Shown: positions 11,827-23,475 of the stretch, piece by piece
How positions within the stretch are numbered: the first letter of the stretch is position 1
How the letters are laid out: each line of letters starts with the position of its first letter
NCBI GenBank assembly: GCA_015680685.1
Contig: MNCI01034697.1
Coordinates: 1,364,763 to 1,428,762, forward strand
Direction of reading: 5' to 3'
Source of the DNA: Gnetum montanum
Lineage: Eukaryota; Streptophyta; Gnetopsida; Gnetales; Gnetaceae
DNA length: 64,000 bases
Notes under the pieces: generated by a model
Database searches by the model: none
What the model saw: the letters and a program-made list of their open reading frames with translations, nothing else
Told to the model about the DNA's origin: nothing
Made by a program: the position numbers and the translations under genes

Positions 11827-12345
11827 TCATGTGGCTACTGCATACAAGCACTTTTGTATGTTAATGTCTTGTGCACACCGGTTGCATGTAGGCAATGCTA
11901 AACTTTGAACAACCCATAATCTCTGCATGCAATTGAACCCTATATCATTGTATGCGATGCATGAAACCTTCTTCTTATTTATCTTTCCAAAAGTGTTCTC
12001 CTTAGATATTTCCAGGGAAAGATCATGGATACCTAGGTGTGCATCTATAGTACTTAGCCATGCCCTTCCCATTACTATTGGGAAGTCCCCTTTACCGTTA
12101 TTCACTTGTATCACTAGGAAATTAGTTGGGTACGACCACCCACACACAATGGTGATGATGTCCTCCATCGGTCCTAAGGGAACAATGATGGATTGGTTGG
12201 CCAGCTCTAGGTGAATATTGCTCTTCTTTAATGGAGGTAGGTTCCAGGCTTTGTACATTTCTTGTGATATTAAGTTGACTCCAGAACCTGAATCCAGAAG
12301 AGCTTTGCATGGCTCATTCCTAGCAATTTGGAGATACATTATAGG
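11827..12345 (-). pseudogene. Element A aspartic protease
   Basis: This is a retropepsin-like protease that would cleave the gag-pol polyprotein. The 170-codon open frame has the active-site motif LLDSGSG (Asp codon 12292-12294) and the flap-to-C-terminal motif IVMGRAWL. The catalytic motif is intact. The join to gag is frameshifted near 12340: the frame ending GNFLILEAL upstream does not run into the protease frame, whereas elements D and E keep the linker in one frame. It is the best preserved domain of element A. Confidence 0.8.
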
Positions 12346-14953
12346 GCTTCCAAGATAAGAAAATTTCCTGGGAAGGTGGCCAACTTAATCCAGTCAGTAA
12401 CGGCATGTGTTAACATAACCGTATGCATTGAGCTCAGTGTTTGGTTCAAAGGGAGCTCTGAAGCTTTATTTGATGGGGAGACATTCAGAGGTTCAACCGT
12501 TTGTGGTTTTAAGGGCTTGGTTGGACTGTTGGTTCTAAATAAAGATCTTTTCTTCATACAGCTATCAGAACCAACAGTGGGTTGAGGGTTTACAGCCCTT
12601 GTGGCATTGTATTACTACGGTTGAGTAGGGAGTTCCCCTTGCATTGCTGGAGTAGGTGGTAATGGAGCTATTGGTGTGAGAGCTGCGGATGGATTTGAAG
12701 GATGGTATATTTATGGGTTATCTCCCCTAGGAGAAGGAGTTCTATGATACTCACGAGCTAGGTAGTGATGTTGTGGTGTAATGTGACTAACAGAGTCATG
12801 TGAAGATATTGGATGCTGCACGTACTAGCCATATGGGTCAGGTTGCTAGTATGGGTATTGTTGCCTTGGTGGTGGCATCCCCCATGACTGTGGGTATTGC
12901 CACTATTGTTGTTACTCAACGGGTTGTGGTGGAGTTCCACTTGGATAATATGTTGAAGGTTGGTGGAACTACCTTGGGTTACCTTGGGGATAAGGTAACC
13001 ATCAGGGTGCTTGCCATTTATTTAGTCATGGGTTGAGTGCATACACCCCATACTCTTGTAGATGTGAGATTATTGGGCAACATCCCTTAGGATGGTCATA
13101 TTGGCATATCTCACATCCACCATCAAGGTCCATGTCTGAATCCACAACCTCTTCTGTGATGGCCATTTTCCCTTAACCTTGTTACATGCATTTCCCACTT
13201 CTCTCTTTTTCTTTTTATCTTGGTCACTACCTTGCTCCCTAGAATCCTCTACAATTTTAGGAATAGTTTCAGACCTACTATCCAGGGAGTCCCACATTTG
13301 GTCTACCTTTTCCGATACTTCTGTTGTTAACTTTCAGAGAGGCAAATTTTTCCTATTCACCATCTCTTCGAGTGGTGACTCTTCTTCCTCCTCATAAAAT
13401 CCCACTCCCCTTTTTCAGAGGGAAGGATCTCGATTGTATTCTTTGACACTTTCTCTCTTTCGTAGTTCACCTTCTTCTTTGGCTACTTGCTCTAGCAGTC
13501 TATGAATTTGATGAGACATAAGCTCCAATAACCTTCCTTGGGCATACATCACAAGGATTCTTCTTGTTTCATGCCTAAGTTCATCCACGAGATGGCATAG
13601 TTGATCCCACTATGAATAACCATGGCCAGGGCAACGATGTAACAATTCGTAATAGCGGCCCATGGCAGCATCCAAGGGTTCATGATTTCCTTTCTTCCAT
13701 CCATGGATTTTCTTTCATAGGTTAGACACTCGAGAGTATGTTTGGTACTTATCATTAAACAGTTCTAACATTGTACTCCACCTCCAAATGGATTCCAATT
13801 CTAAGGACCAGTACTAGTTTTCATCTTCTTTCACTAGTGTCCTTGGGAACAGCTTTAGTTTTTGTCATTCATTTTCTATATTTTACAAGGCACATGCATC
13901 ATGGAATGCTTGTAAATGATTTTGAGGATCAGTGTTGTATCCCCCTTCAAATCATGGGATGTTGTTCATGTCTAACCTCTTGATCCTACTATCCTTTTGA
14001 TGCCTTGTTGGAACTCTTACAGCCTCTATTATATCTAGCATGCTTCTAGTTGCGCATAGGGGTTCTTCGTGATCACCTCGTTCATAGCATTTATGGTGTC
14101 TATGTAGTTCCCTACTCTCCCTTCTTCTATGCCTTGATTCTTTAGAGTTCCCTCATCCTCGTTCTCGACTGTCTTATCAATGTCTTTCACTTCATTTTCC
14201 CCTATCCTCACGATTGGTTTCCCTATGACTGCATCTGAACACTAAAGGAAAGGATGAAGATGACGCTGAAGGTGAAGAAGAAGGAGAACCATGGCCATGA
14301 CTATGTTTTCTTCCTTCTCTTCAGTGGTTTCAACCTTGATCGTGATCACAATCAGAATGTCAATCCTTATCGTGTGTTCATGTTCCTTCATTGAACACTT
14401 CGTGTTTGTGGGTATCAGAACCAGGGTTGTGAATAGTGGAGTGAAGGTTCTGATACACTTTCTCCGAACCAATGTCAGGAGGAGGAACATCATTTTGTGG
14501 GGAACCTATTAAAGAAAGTTCACCATCCTTAATTTTTCTCAAAACATGCAGAGCGTCATGGGGCCATTTACCCTTCAAAGATGTATGGTATCTCTCCTAT
14601 CGCAAGTCCCTTTGACATTGCACTTCTGTTGGATGATATTCCCTTGAGTCATGATTGCATTCAACATATTCTGCGTATGAAAGTGGCATGCCTATTCATG
14701 TGAGAGCACAAAGGAGCATGTTGGGGACTAATCGGTCTAGAGGCAACACTATGTTACCCTCCAAGTCTCTCCAATGTAGTTGTTCGTCTTAGTGGAGAAT
14801 AAAGGTGAAATCAAGTACATACTCATCGGGGTGAGTATATACCACACAAAACTGTTGAGGAACTGGTGGATCTTGGTTATGTGTATTATGCCGCTAACTA
14901 CCTCTTGTGTTAGTCCTAGGTGGTGAAGTGTTCTTATGCAATGAAGAAGACAT
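12346..14953 (-). pseudogene. Element A gag (broken)
   Basis: The start ATG at 14951-14953 gives MSSSLHKNTSPP, matching the gag start of element E (53302). Conserved blocks follow: a VVYTHPDEYVLDF segment, an acidic and serine-rich part around 14240-14500, the gag domain at about 13550-13960, then EEGELRKR-like coiled coil (13440-13500) and a CEIC-type zinc-binding segment near 13065-13120. A proline/glutamine-rich tail runs to 12350. Element D keeps the homologous 255 codons open, which helps place the domains. There are several stops and frameshifts. Confidence 0.75.
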
Positions 14954-15077
14954 CTTGCCTTGTTCGGTGTGCAATGTATTGTTGTCTTTTCTTTCTTTCA
15001 TTAACCCTAAGGGTTTGTTCTAATGTTCCAATGATATGAATGATTTCCTATGTTCTATGCAGCGTACAAACAACTAA

Positions 15078-15096
15078 GTCCCCAACAATGGCACCA
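15078..15096 (-). other. Element A primer binding site, tRNA-Asp type
   Basis: One base after the 5' LTR the minus strand reads TGGTGCCATTGTTGGGGAC. From memory, the plant tRNA-Asp 3' end would be complementary to TGGCGCCGTTGCCGGGGAC. The four differences are all C-to-T or G-to-A transitions, consistent with cytosine deamination. A tRNA-Asp primer is typical of Athila-type elements. Confidence 0.7.
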
Positions 15097-15097
15097 A

Positions 15098-15897
15098 TGA
15101 TGAGTTGCGAGGTACCCCTACACCTAAAAATACAAATACGAGCATTTCACACACGATCCGGTCGAACTCCAAGGACTAAGTGCTTATGCACCTTAATGGA
15201 ACACTCAAGGTTAATCAATCGTTGTCTTCCCAAACTTGTATTTTCACGGTTATATGGTTAAGCTTGAGGTATATGATTTTTATAGCTTTTTGTCTTTTTT
15301 ATGTCTTTTGCTAATAAAGGAGAGGAAGAGAGAACTAAGTGGCTAACTTATATTAACTATTCATTAATTAGTTTCTAAATTTTCCTAACACCAGTATTGG
15401 TTCCCACTTGCCGTACACATCCTAAACCAATGCAATGCTGCTGGGATTACCAAACGCTAATCGTTACCGAGTTACCAAGCGCTACACACATGCTCAAAGT
15501 GGTCGTACTGAGTGTATTTAACTAAGGGGGTTGAAGGTTGAGAGAGATATTAATTAACTAGGAAAGCGTTAAACAATCATTAATTAATAATTAGCTTAAG
15601 CTATATGTTGCAAGGTTTATCATAAAGTTTGTCTTTATTACCGTACACAAAATTATGCCCAGGTACAATTGCTTGAATAAAGATCTGTTCACTCTATGAC
15701 TCCTACTGTGGGAACACATAAATAATTCTAACTCTGGAATGAAAAAACTGCAAGAGTCTAGCTAAGGGTCTAAATCTAACTACCTTGGAACCAAGGGCAC
15801 TGCCTCTTATTCATAGAAGATGAGGCAGGACACGATATCGCGTATGCGATATCGCGTGGTGGATGTGATATCATGTACACGATATCGTGGTTCATCA
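15098..15897 (-). repeat. Element A 5' LTR
   Basis: It is the partner of 6016-6805. The U3 end (15830-15897 on the plus strand) holds four GATATC cores in CGCGATATCGCG-like settings, next to a TATA box decayed to TATGAATA on the minus strand. The flanking TSD CCAAA is at 15898-15902. Confidence 0.9.
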
Positions 15898-15902
15898 CCA
15901 AA

Positions 15903-17060
15903 CAAAGGAAGAGGCATAAGTAAAAGCCTAACAACAAGGTGACAAGTAGACATAGGCATAAAAAGAAGTGGGCTCATTGAAGCCCACTCCCATTTTGGCT
16001 ATATTCATGACGTCCTCTACCCAACTCAATCCAACCAACAAGCCATAGGAGGACACCAAAACTCATAACCAAAACAAGGAGGAAGAGCCACAATAGCCAT
16101 AGCCTAAAGCTAAAGTTAGCATTTTGGAATACATGGAGGAAGTAAAGCACAATCGAGGTGACAAGCCCACAACCAATGACAAAAACTTCCTTAGTGCAAT
16201 GGACTAGGTCAAGCAAAATAATGCAACCTTAAGCTTGTATGACTTGATCATGACTTCTACTAGACATTAAGAGGTGCTAGTCAAAATGTTAACTTCCATA
16301 CCCATTAGTGAGGATATCCCCACTAACGAGAAGTTCATCCATGTAGTGATGATTCCTCCCTCATCAAGAGGGAAGAAGTCAACACCCTTAACATTTCACA
16401 ATAGTGAAAATAAGATTAATCCTCAAATGGAGAAGTAATTATAGCTCCTCTATTCATAACCATAGGCATAGGTTAGTTTAAAATCCATCAAGTGCATGTT
16501 GATGACGAAGCTGCAACCAATTTCATCATATGTACCATCGTTGAACACTTGCACTCAACTGAGCAGATAAGACCTACAACCACTACAACTTTTAAGTTCT
16601 TCAATGGATCAATGGTTTCTATCAAGGGATCTATCTCCTTGGATTTTGTATCTAGGGATTGACTCCCCACAATCACCAATTTCTTGGTGGTGGAAGAGAC
16701 ACCAAGATTTAGTCTAATCCTGGGAAGATCTTGGTTCGCTTAATTATGATCCATGTCCTCTCCCATCCATCAAGAAATTCACCTTCCTTATGATGAAGCT
16801 GAAATCATCATTCATGGTGATAACACCATTTCCCTAGCTGTCAACAACGTAGACATAGATCAAGGATCTAAAGTGAAGTTTCAAGAAGAAGCTCCTAACC
16901 ATGAAGAGAAATAACCTAAGAAAGCCAATGATGACAACAATAAGCAACAAGATGCATTATGAGATGAAGTCACTTTTAACATCATTAGCAAATGAGAAGG
17001 CAAATATAAGCTTATGTAGAGTAGGCCTTAGTGACTTCATAATCTTGTAAAGATAAGGAA
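15903..17060 (+). pseudogene. Element T gag-protease linker (right part) and aspartic protease
   Basis: This continues element T after the element A insertion. The linker has a segment around 16180-16360 (ATLSLYDLIMTSTRH-like) typical of the pre-protease part of this gypsy group. The protease is recognisable at about 16485-16900: VHVDDEA (the motif usually has DDGA, so the Gly is now Glu), then FNGSMVSIKGSISL, FLVVEETPRFSLILGRSW, and GDNTISLAVNNV. Stops and frameshifts occur throughout. The frame fades near 17060. Confidence 0.6.
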
Positions 17061-17329
17061 GAATTTGCATAAGTGAAGTTCACCTTAACCTTTCCATACC
17101 CCTATGGCCAGATGCACCAATAGCCTTGTAGCCTTACTTTTCTTTTGCAATTTATTATATCTTTTTATGCATTTGTTATTTCACTCTTTATGCACGTAGC
17201 CTATGCATGTAGCCTAAGTTCATTTACATTTTTACCTACTTACTACAACCTCTCTTTATTTTTACTTATATTATAAACATCAAAAAATCCTTACAAATAT
17301 AGTTCTTTTCCACAAATGATCGACTAATA
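17061..17329 (+). other. Noncoding stretch after element T protease
   Basis: AT-rich DNA with repeats of TAGCCTATGCATG. A similar phrase occurs in the 3' region of element T near 27890-27925. No ORF is seen. It could be the start of an intron or of an insertion. Confidence 0.3.
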
Positions 17330-17720
17330 CCTTAAACTAGCATGATAGCCTGCCCTGGCCTTAAACTAACAACATCTACCAAAATAATGCAACACAACCC
17401 ACCATGATCTAAAACTAGGAAAAGTAGCCATAAATAAACCATGGTTTGCTAAGACCTTAAACTGACATCATGGCTCGCCATGGCCTTAAACTAGCAACAT
17501 CTACCAAAATGCAACACGACCCACCATGCTCTAAAACTAGCAAAAGTAGCCACAAATAAACCATGGTCTACTAAGACTTTAAACTGACATCATGTCTCTC
17601 CCTGGCCTTAAACTAGCAAAGATAATCATACAACATAGTTTGCTAAGACTTTAAAATGGCAATATGGCCTTCCATGGCCTTAAACTAGCAACATAGCCAC
17701 AATCATACAACATGGCCTAC
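17330..17720 (+). repeat. Tandem repeat with GGCCTTAAACTAGCAAC core
   Basis: Imperfect units of about 60 bp, grouped in pairs of about 115-120 bp, share the core CATGGCCT...GGCCTTAAACTAGCAACAT. At least five cores are visible. Related cores recur at 22862, 23155-23260 and 27835-27890, so they bracket the 17.7-23.1 kb block and lie near the 3' end of element T. Tat-group elements are known to carry tandem repeats in noncoding parts. Confidence 0.6.
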
Positions 17721-18640
17721 AGCTATCAAACATCTTTCTTATTATACTTGATTTTTTAGCCTATTATCACATTGATTAGCCATTTGATTCTATAACTGAA
17801 AATTCAACATAACCATTATCAACTTTTACAACATTTACTACAACATGATATATAGCCAAAAATCAAATCAAATATTTAAATTTAAAGTTAAAATATCCAT
17901 ATCCATACATAGCCATGGCCACACTATGTGGCAAAAATATCAAAGAATAATAATCATCTATAACATACTCTTAGCTAAACATAGCCATCAGCATAAGAAC
18001 AAAAATAGATAGACAAAAAGCTAAACTAATGGAGGCCACTGAGTGGTATCTAGATGAGGAAGTGGTGTGTCATTCCCAACCTCATCGCTGGGGCTGCCAA
18101 TGTCTCTTGAGGCCTAAAATGCAATGACATATAGCCACTTAGCAACCTATAGCCAAAATCAAAACTATAAGTCAAAAACTCAAACACAAAATACATCTAT
18201 CCTATGGAGATTTTAGCTCCATGAGTTCTGCGGGTAGAAGTGGAATGCCCTCCTTCAAATGATGGAGGATTTGGTCCTCTATCATCTTTACCTAGTCGAT
18301 ATCTCCAAGATTAATGATAGAAAGAATGCTAGACCTATATTTAGTAGTCCAAGTAGAAGGCTCCAAGGTAGCAGTAGCCATAGAGGTCTCACCTGCCTAT
18401 GACTAAAGAACATAAAATAAAATCCTTACCTATCTAGGGTTAAAACCTAATGCAACCAATTGATGATGTCCTTAGCCATCCCACACTTGAAATTCTATTT
18501 GTCTAAAGTCTCTACCCATGGTTTCATACAAAATGTAGGAACGGGAGCTTGTGCTGGTGGTTTTGGAACTACTGTAAGTATAATAATCATCAAAAGGTTA
18601 GGATGACAACCAAAGATAAATAATGATATGTAATGAAAAT
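17721..18640. other. AT-rich DNA with no clear gene
   Basis: A low-complexity AT-rich segment. Short minus-strand coding-like pieces appear around 18220-18500 and probably belong to the pseudogene to the right. No promoter or repeat boundary could be fixed. Confidence 0.25.
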
Positions 18641-20770
18641 ATTAATGCATGGGAATACCTAGCTCCTCCTATTCTTCCTCCTTAGGGATGATGATGGGGG
18701 ATGTACCTAGTACTACCTCACCAAACAAGGCAACTAAATCATTTATATTTGCATCAACAAGCCCTTTAACCATAGGTTGCTTTAGGACTACCTCTTTTGC
18801 ATGCCTTTGTTCTACCTCCACTGCAGCTTGGGCTTCCATAGCCTAACATTTTTCTATAATCATAACACATAGAAAATGGGTTAACACATCAAACCATAAA
18901 GTATTCATAAACTTTAAAACATGAAATAACTAAACAAAGCATAACTATAACTACCTACTATGATGGCCTAAGCTTAATGTTAAGCTTCTTTAAGGTAGGC
19001 TAGTGTAATGTTGGGGGTGCATCCTCCATAAGCCTCTTTAGTTTCTCCCTAGCTACCCCTTTAGCCTTCATACACTGTCATTTGACATCATTGACACTAG
19101 CAAAAAATGTGGGAGGCTCATCATCATCAATACTGTCAGGATACTCATACTACCTAACATCAAGATTCTTAGTGGTGATGGATAATGTATCATCCATCCC
19201 CTCTAGTGGATTTTGGGCCCACACTATTGGATAAATGCACTTTATCCAAGGCCTAGAAAGCTAGCTCGAGTCTTGGGAAACCCATCATCCATTCCTATAC
19301 ACCACCAAAAACTCCATAAACCTCTTCAGATAACCTGCAAAAAATAAAAAGTACATATGGATTATCGTAGAGGTGTCAGCACGGAGTCTAAGGATCTCCT
19401 CCTAAATCCCAATAGCCAAAGGAGCCACCCAATCAAATCTAATTTCCTCCATCAAGAAATTCTTAAAGGTCCATCCCTATGCTAGGCCAATTACCTTCTT
19501 TTGCGATAATAGTTTGGGAAACACACAAGACTTGAACAAAGGGTATGATTCCTTTGCAACAAGGTTTATGAAGCTATCCATCGAAATTCCAAAGTGACCC
19601 ATGTTGACACCAAGCCATTCCATAACTTCATCATGATGGCATGTTTCCCTTACTATCTTGATAAAATCCTTTGCTTTATTAGCAAGGACATCAAACAAGT
19701 CATGAAAGAGGCCAGTACCAACATCCATGTTCACCTTCACATCCTAGATGATGGTACTAAAATGACCAACCTTCTCATCAAAGGAGTTGATGACTTGCAA
19801 CATCTCCACAACAAGGATGGCAGGGATAGATGTCATAAATATGTCAAGCAAACCTACACACTGGATGTTTGCTTGAATATACCTAGGTGCTTGTTCCTTT
19901 AGCCACTCTTGTGCTGGTGTCACCTCACCAAAATTCAATATGAGGGTATTATCATGACATGAACCTAAAAGTCGTATAGTGACATTAGTTGAGGTGGAAG
20001 GTCCTGTGTAGAAATAACCAAAGTTTAGAATCAACATGAATAGTTTTAACAACCAAGAAAAGCAATAGAACACTCAAAGGAATAGCCATAAAACACTAGA
20101 AGTTACATCCTTTATGCTTACCTTTCCTTTTTCTTCTTCGATGTGGTTTGAGTGGAGGTCATAGCTAAAAGGGTTTGATCCATGCTATTAGCATCTACCC
20201 ACAAATTGTGCATCATCCTATCATCCATGCACTTCTTGTATAAAAGGTTGAATCTTGAGGTGTATGCATCAAAGTTCCCTCTTAACTACTGATACATAAT
20301 AATTCTATTCTAAGGACTCTTGCTAAATTCATCCAAAGTAGTTTGTGCCACTACCAAGATTTGATCATTGATGATCAAACCTTGATCATTGACCTTGTAC
20401 CTACAAGAAGTTTGTAAAACCAAGGAAGGTAGTTAAGCCAAAAACATAAAAGCATTATAATAATCATGCTCACCCCTATAGACGATACACGATGCTGGGA
20501 GGATTCTAGAATAACGTGTGGGTTCTATCCACCGCCATTAGAGTATTATCAAAATTATACCAACTATACTCTAGCATCATCTAGATTTCTATAAGGTAAT
20601 GTGAACTTATAGAATCTGTTGGTCCCCCTGTTGTCTTAGGAGGCAGCTTGTTAGTAATGAATCTAACAATCAAGCCAAATGCACAAGGTAACAAGGTCTC
20701 CACTACAATCCTACCTACATCTACAGATAAGTGTGACCACATCATCACACTAAAAGACCTCAAATGAACA
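18641..20770 (-). pseudogene. Unrecognised intron-bearing minus-strand pseudogene
   Basis: Several exon-like blocks with plausible splice borders run on the minus strand. One is 20400-20122, entered after an ...CTTGTAG acceptor and left at AAAG|GTAAGC. A second is from about 20010 to 19475, entered after CTACACAG; it is a nearly 180-codon frame broken by one TAG at 19744-19746. Further blocks lie at about 19340-18970 and 18850-18650. A 60-codon open piece at 20581-20763 may be an upstream exon. The predicted protein has no motif I can name. It could be a captured host gene or a transposon-specific ORF. Most stops are TAG. Confidence 0.35.
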
Positions 20771-20789
20771 CCAAAAAGCCCTATGTATG

Positions 20790-22800
20790 TCCTAGAACCT
20801 CAATTACACATCCTTAGACCCTCAAGACTATCAAAATTAATCATAAGTGGCCAAAACTCCTTTCCCCTACTCTTCCAAGTTAAGCATGGAAGGCCTAGCA
20901 AGGAAAATGAGGGAAACCTAAAAATCACTCAAAAATTCTTGAAATGACTGAATTTTGATACAAGGCATTAATATTTGACACTAGTAACCTCAAAGACCTA
21001 CATGCATGATCAAAAATGATGTAAAAGGGCAAAAATCCATTTTCCCCAAATTTTCCATGCTGAGCATACCAAGCCCAATGTAGAAAAAGAGGGGGAAGCT
21101 CAAAAAACCACCTAGAAGACTTCCAAACTAACCATTCTCAGTTCCAAACCTTAGCCCTTGACCCCGACAACCCCAAAGGCTAACATGCACACATGAGTGA
21201 GGTTAAAATTGGCCTATATCTAAGATCTATTATTCTTCCATGTTGGGAATCCTTTTTTCCATGTTGAGCATAGTATCCCCAATGTGTAAACTCAAAGGGG
21301 AACTTTTTTGGAGCTCCTAAACACCTTAGAATGATGAAAAACAACCTTACATTCACTATAGGATGTTGCTAACATCCTTTGAAGCCTTCAAACTTCAAGA
21401 AACTAATGTTAAATGGCCAAAAGATGATTTCCCTAGTTTTCCACACTAGGCATCCCAATCCTAGTGTGGAAAAAATGGGAAAAGCCCAAAAATGCTCAAA
21501 AGTACTTGAAATTATCAAAACTTAACATGAAGCCCTAGTCCTCAACTTTAGCAACCCTAGAAGCATAGATGGATGGTTGATTAAGGTTGAAACTGGCCTA
21601 GATTTGGGATGCATGGTTCTTCAATGCTAGGGATCCCTTCCTCCATGCTACCTAGCATGGAAACTCAAAGGAGGACTTGTCTAGAGCTCCTAAATACCTC
21701 AGAATTATGTCAAATGACATCACATGCACTCTAGAACCCTGACAACAGCCATTGAAGACCTCAAACCTCACAAAATTGATCCTATATGGTCAAAATATGG
21801 CTTCCCATAGTTTTCCATGCTAAGCTCCCTATTCCCAACATGGAAAAATGGGGGAAGCTCAAAAAACCCCTTGGGGTACTCATAACTACCAAATTTTAAC
21901 ATGGAGACATAGCATTTGGCCTTGGCAACTTTGGAAGATAACATGCACAGTCAATTATGATCTGAATTAGTGTAGATCTAGGATTCTTTCTTCCTCCATG
22001 CTAGAGTAACTCCCCTAGTGAGGAAACAAGGGGAGAATCTACTTTTCCACTTATGGTGGTAAGATTATACTCCTAGAAGCCAAAGATCCATGTCATAGCA
22101 GTCTAGGACTTCAAAGCCTTAAGATTTTACTTATTTGACTTCATTTCAACCTCCAAAACTCATTCCCCCTAATCTTCCTTGTTGGTGTAACTCTCCTAGC
22201 ATGGAAATAGGGGGGACACCTTAAGTTCCCTTAAACAACCTTCAAGCATGCTCAAAATCAGCTAAAAACTTGTAGAATCGAAGTCTACAGCCCTAGGGGC
22301 CTAAAAACCTAGTTAGAATGCTCCTAAATCACTATGAATTTACAAAAAAAGTGTCTCCCTATTTGTCCATGCTAAGGATACTATGCTCAGTGTGGAAAAA
22401 TGGGGGAAAGCCATTTCAACTCATCTTCACACTCAAAATTACCTCAAACTACCTCAAAATGAAGCCAAAGGATACACAACTTCTAAATCTGGGTCCTGGC
22501 TATCTATTTAATCATGTTCAATCCCATTTTGTTTGAATATTGGTTTTCCATGCTAAGCCCCCTCTCTTCCATGCTAGCTAATGTGGAAACAAGGGGAAGA
22601 CTTCAAGACCTACTTGTTTACCTTTACAAACCTATGGAGTGCCTATTTTGATGGATCTAACTATGTGTTACCTTGGGAAGGTCTCAAAATCACAATTTTG
22701 GATCTCTGAACTTCCTAAAACCTACTTTCCTTGGTTTTCATGCTGAGGGTCTCTGTTTCTATGTTGAGCCCAGCATGGAAGCCTTAAAACGCTTGATTTT
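20790..22800. repeat. Array of about eleven imperfect 185-bp tandem repeats
   Basis: A signature of the type TTTTCCATGCTAAG, followed 25-30 bases later by CAACATGGAAAAATGGGG, recurs at about 20880, 21052, 21239, 21441, 21620, 21812, 21995, 22172, 22365, 22548 and 22735. The spacings are 170-200 bp, averaging about 185. Each unit carries an internal inverted repeat (CCATGCT...AGCATGG). Units are strongly diverged. The open stretch at 22318-22536 lies inside and is not considered a gene. The same AGCATGG motif is scattered in the LTRs of element T. Confidence 0.65.
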
Positions 22801-23475
22801 TGAGTCCAAACAACACTGACTAATGCCCAAACTCATCTAATAACCATGTAGGCTCAAAAAATGGTCCACTAAGGCCTAAAATTGGCAAAACTGAATCATT
22901 TTTTGACCTATATTAGCCATATTTTACCATATATGGCTTATTTTGCTTGATTGTTGCCTTATTACATAGTATTTTGGCTTATTTTTGGACTTGGGTTGCA
23001 TTTTTCATCTTGTTGATCATATGTGGCCTTTATACAATAATATGTATTCTTTATGTGCCTTATTATAACTTTATTTACCTTTTTTTAGCATTTAAATAAT
23101 ATTAAATAGTGGGGTTTGACCTTCCTTGACCACCATTTGACACCACGTGACCATGGTCCACTAAGGCCTTAAACTAGCATCAGAGTCAACCAAGACTCTA
23201 AATTGGCATCATGGCCTACTAAGGCCTAAAACTGGCAAAACCATGGCCTTTGTTGATCATATGTAGACTTGGTCCTTATACTTTACTTTTTTTAACCTTG
23301 TTCTAACCTTCATTTGGTCCTTATTACACTTTGTTTACTTGTTTTCACCCTATTTATGATCTTCAATGACCATATTTGAATTAGATTTACATGTATTTGT
23401 GTAATTTTATAGCATTTTAGCATTATTTATTCACTTTTACCCAAGTTCCACTTAATATGCTTTTGGTTGGCATTT
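22801..23475 (+). other. AT-rich segment before element T pol, with intron-like 3' border
   Basis: No coding frame. It has two clusters of the GGTCCACTAAGGCCTTAAACTAGC repeat (22862; 23155-23260) and a long T-rich tract that ends in TTTGGTTGGCATTTAG at about 23480, immediately before the pol frame. This resembles a plant intron 3' splice site. Ogre-type Tat elements have an intron between protease and RT, so a splice here is plausible but unproven. Confidence 0.35.

Larger units (their letters stand above)
6016..15897 (-). mobile_element. Element A: Athila-like Ty3/gypsy retrotransposon, full length with perfect TSD
   Basis: LTRs of 790 bp (6016-6805) and 800 bp (15098-15897) both carry TGATGAG...CATCA ends, and the element is flanked by identical 5-bp duplications CCAAA (6011-6015 and 15898-15902). 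On the minus strand the order is 5' LTR, tRNA-Asp-type PBS, gag, protease, RT, RNase H, integrase, a 1.9-kb noncoding 3' region and the 3' LTR. The order, PBS type and long 3' region fit the Athila group. It lies inside the gag-protease linker of element T, so it is younger. All large ORFs are broken, but the structure is complete. Confidence 0.92.

Noticed and set aside
17330-17720. CRISPR-like array
   Set aside because: Units are imperfect tandem repeats without unique spacers or cas genes, in a plant retrotransposon.
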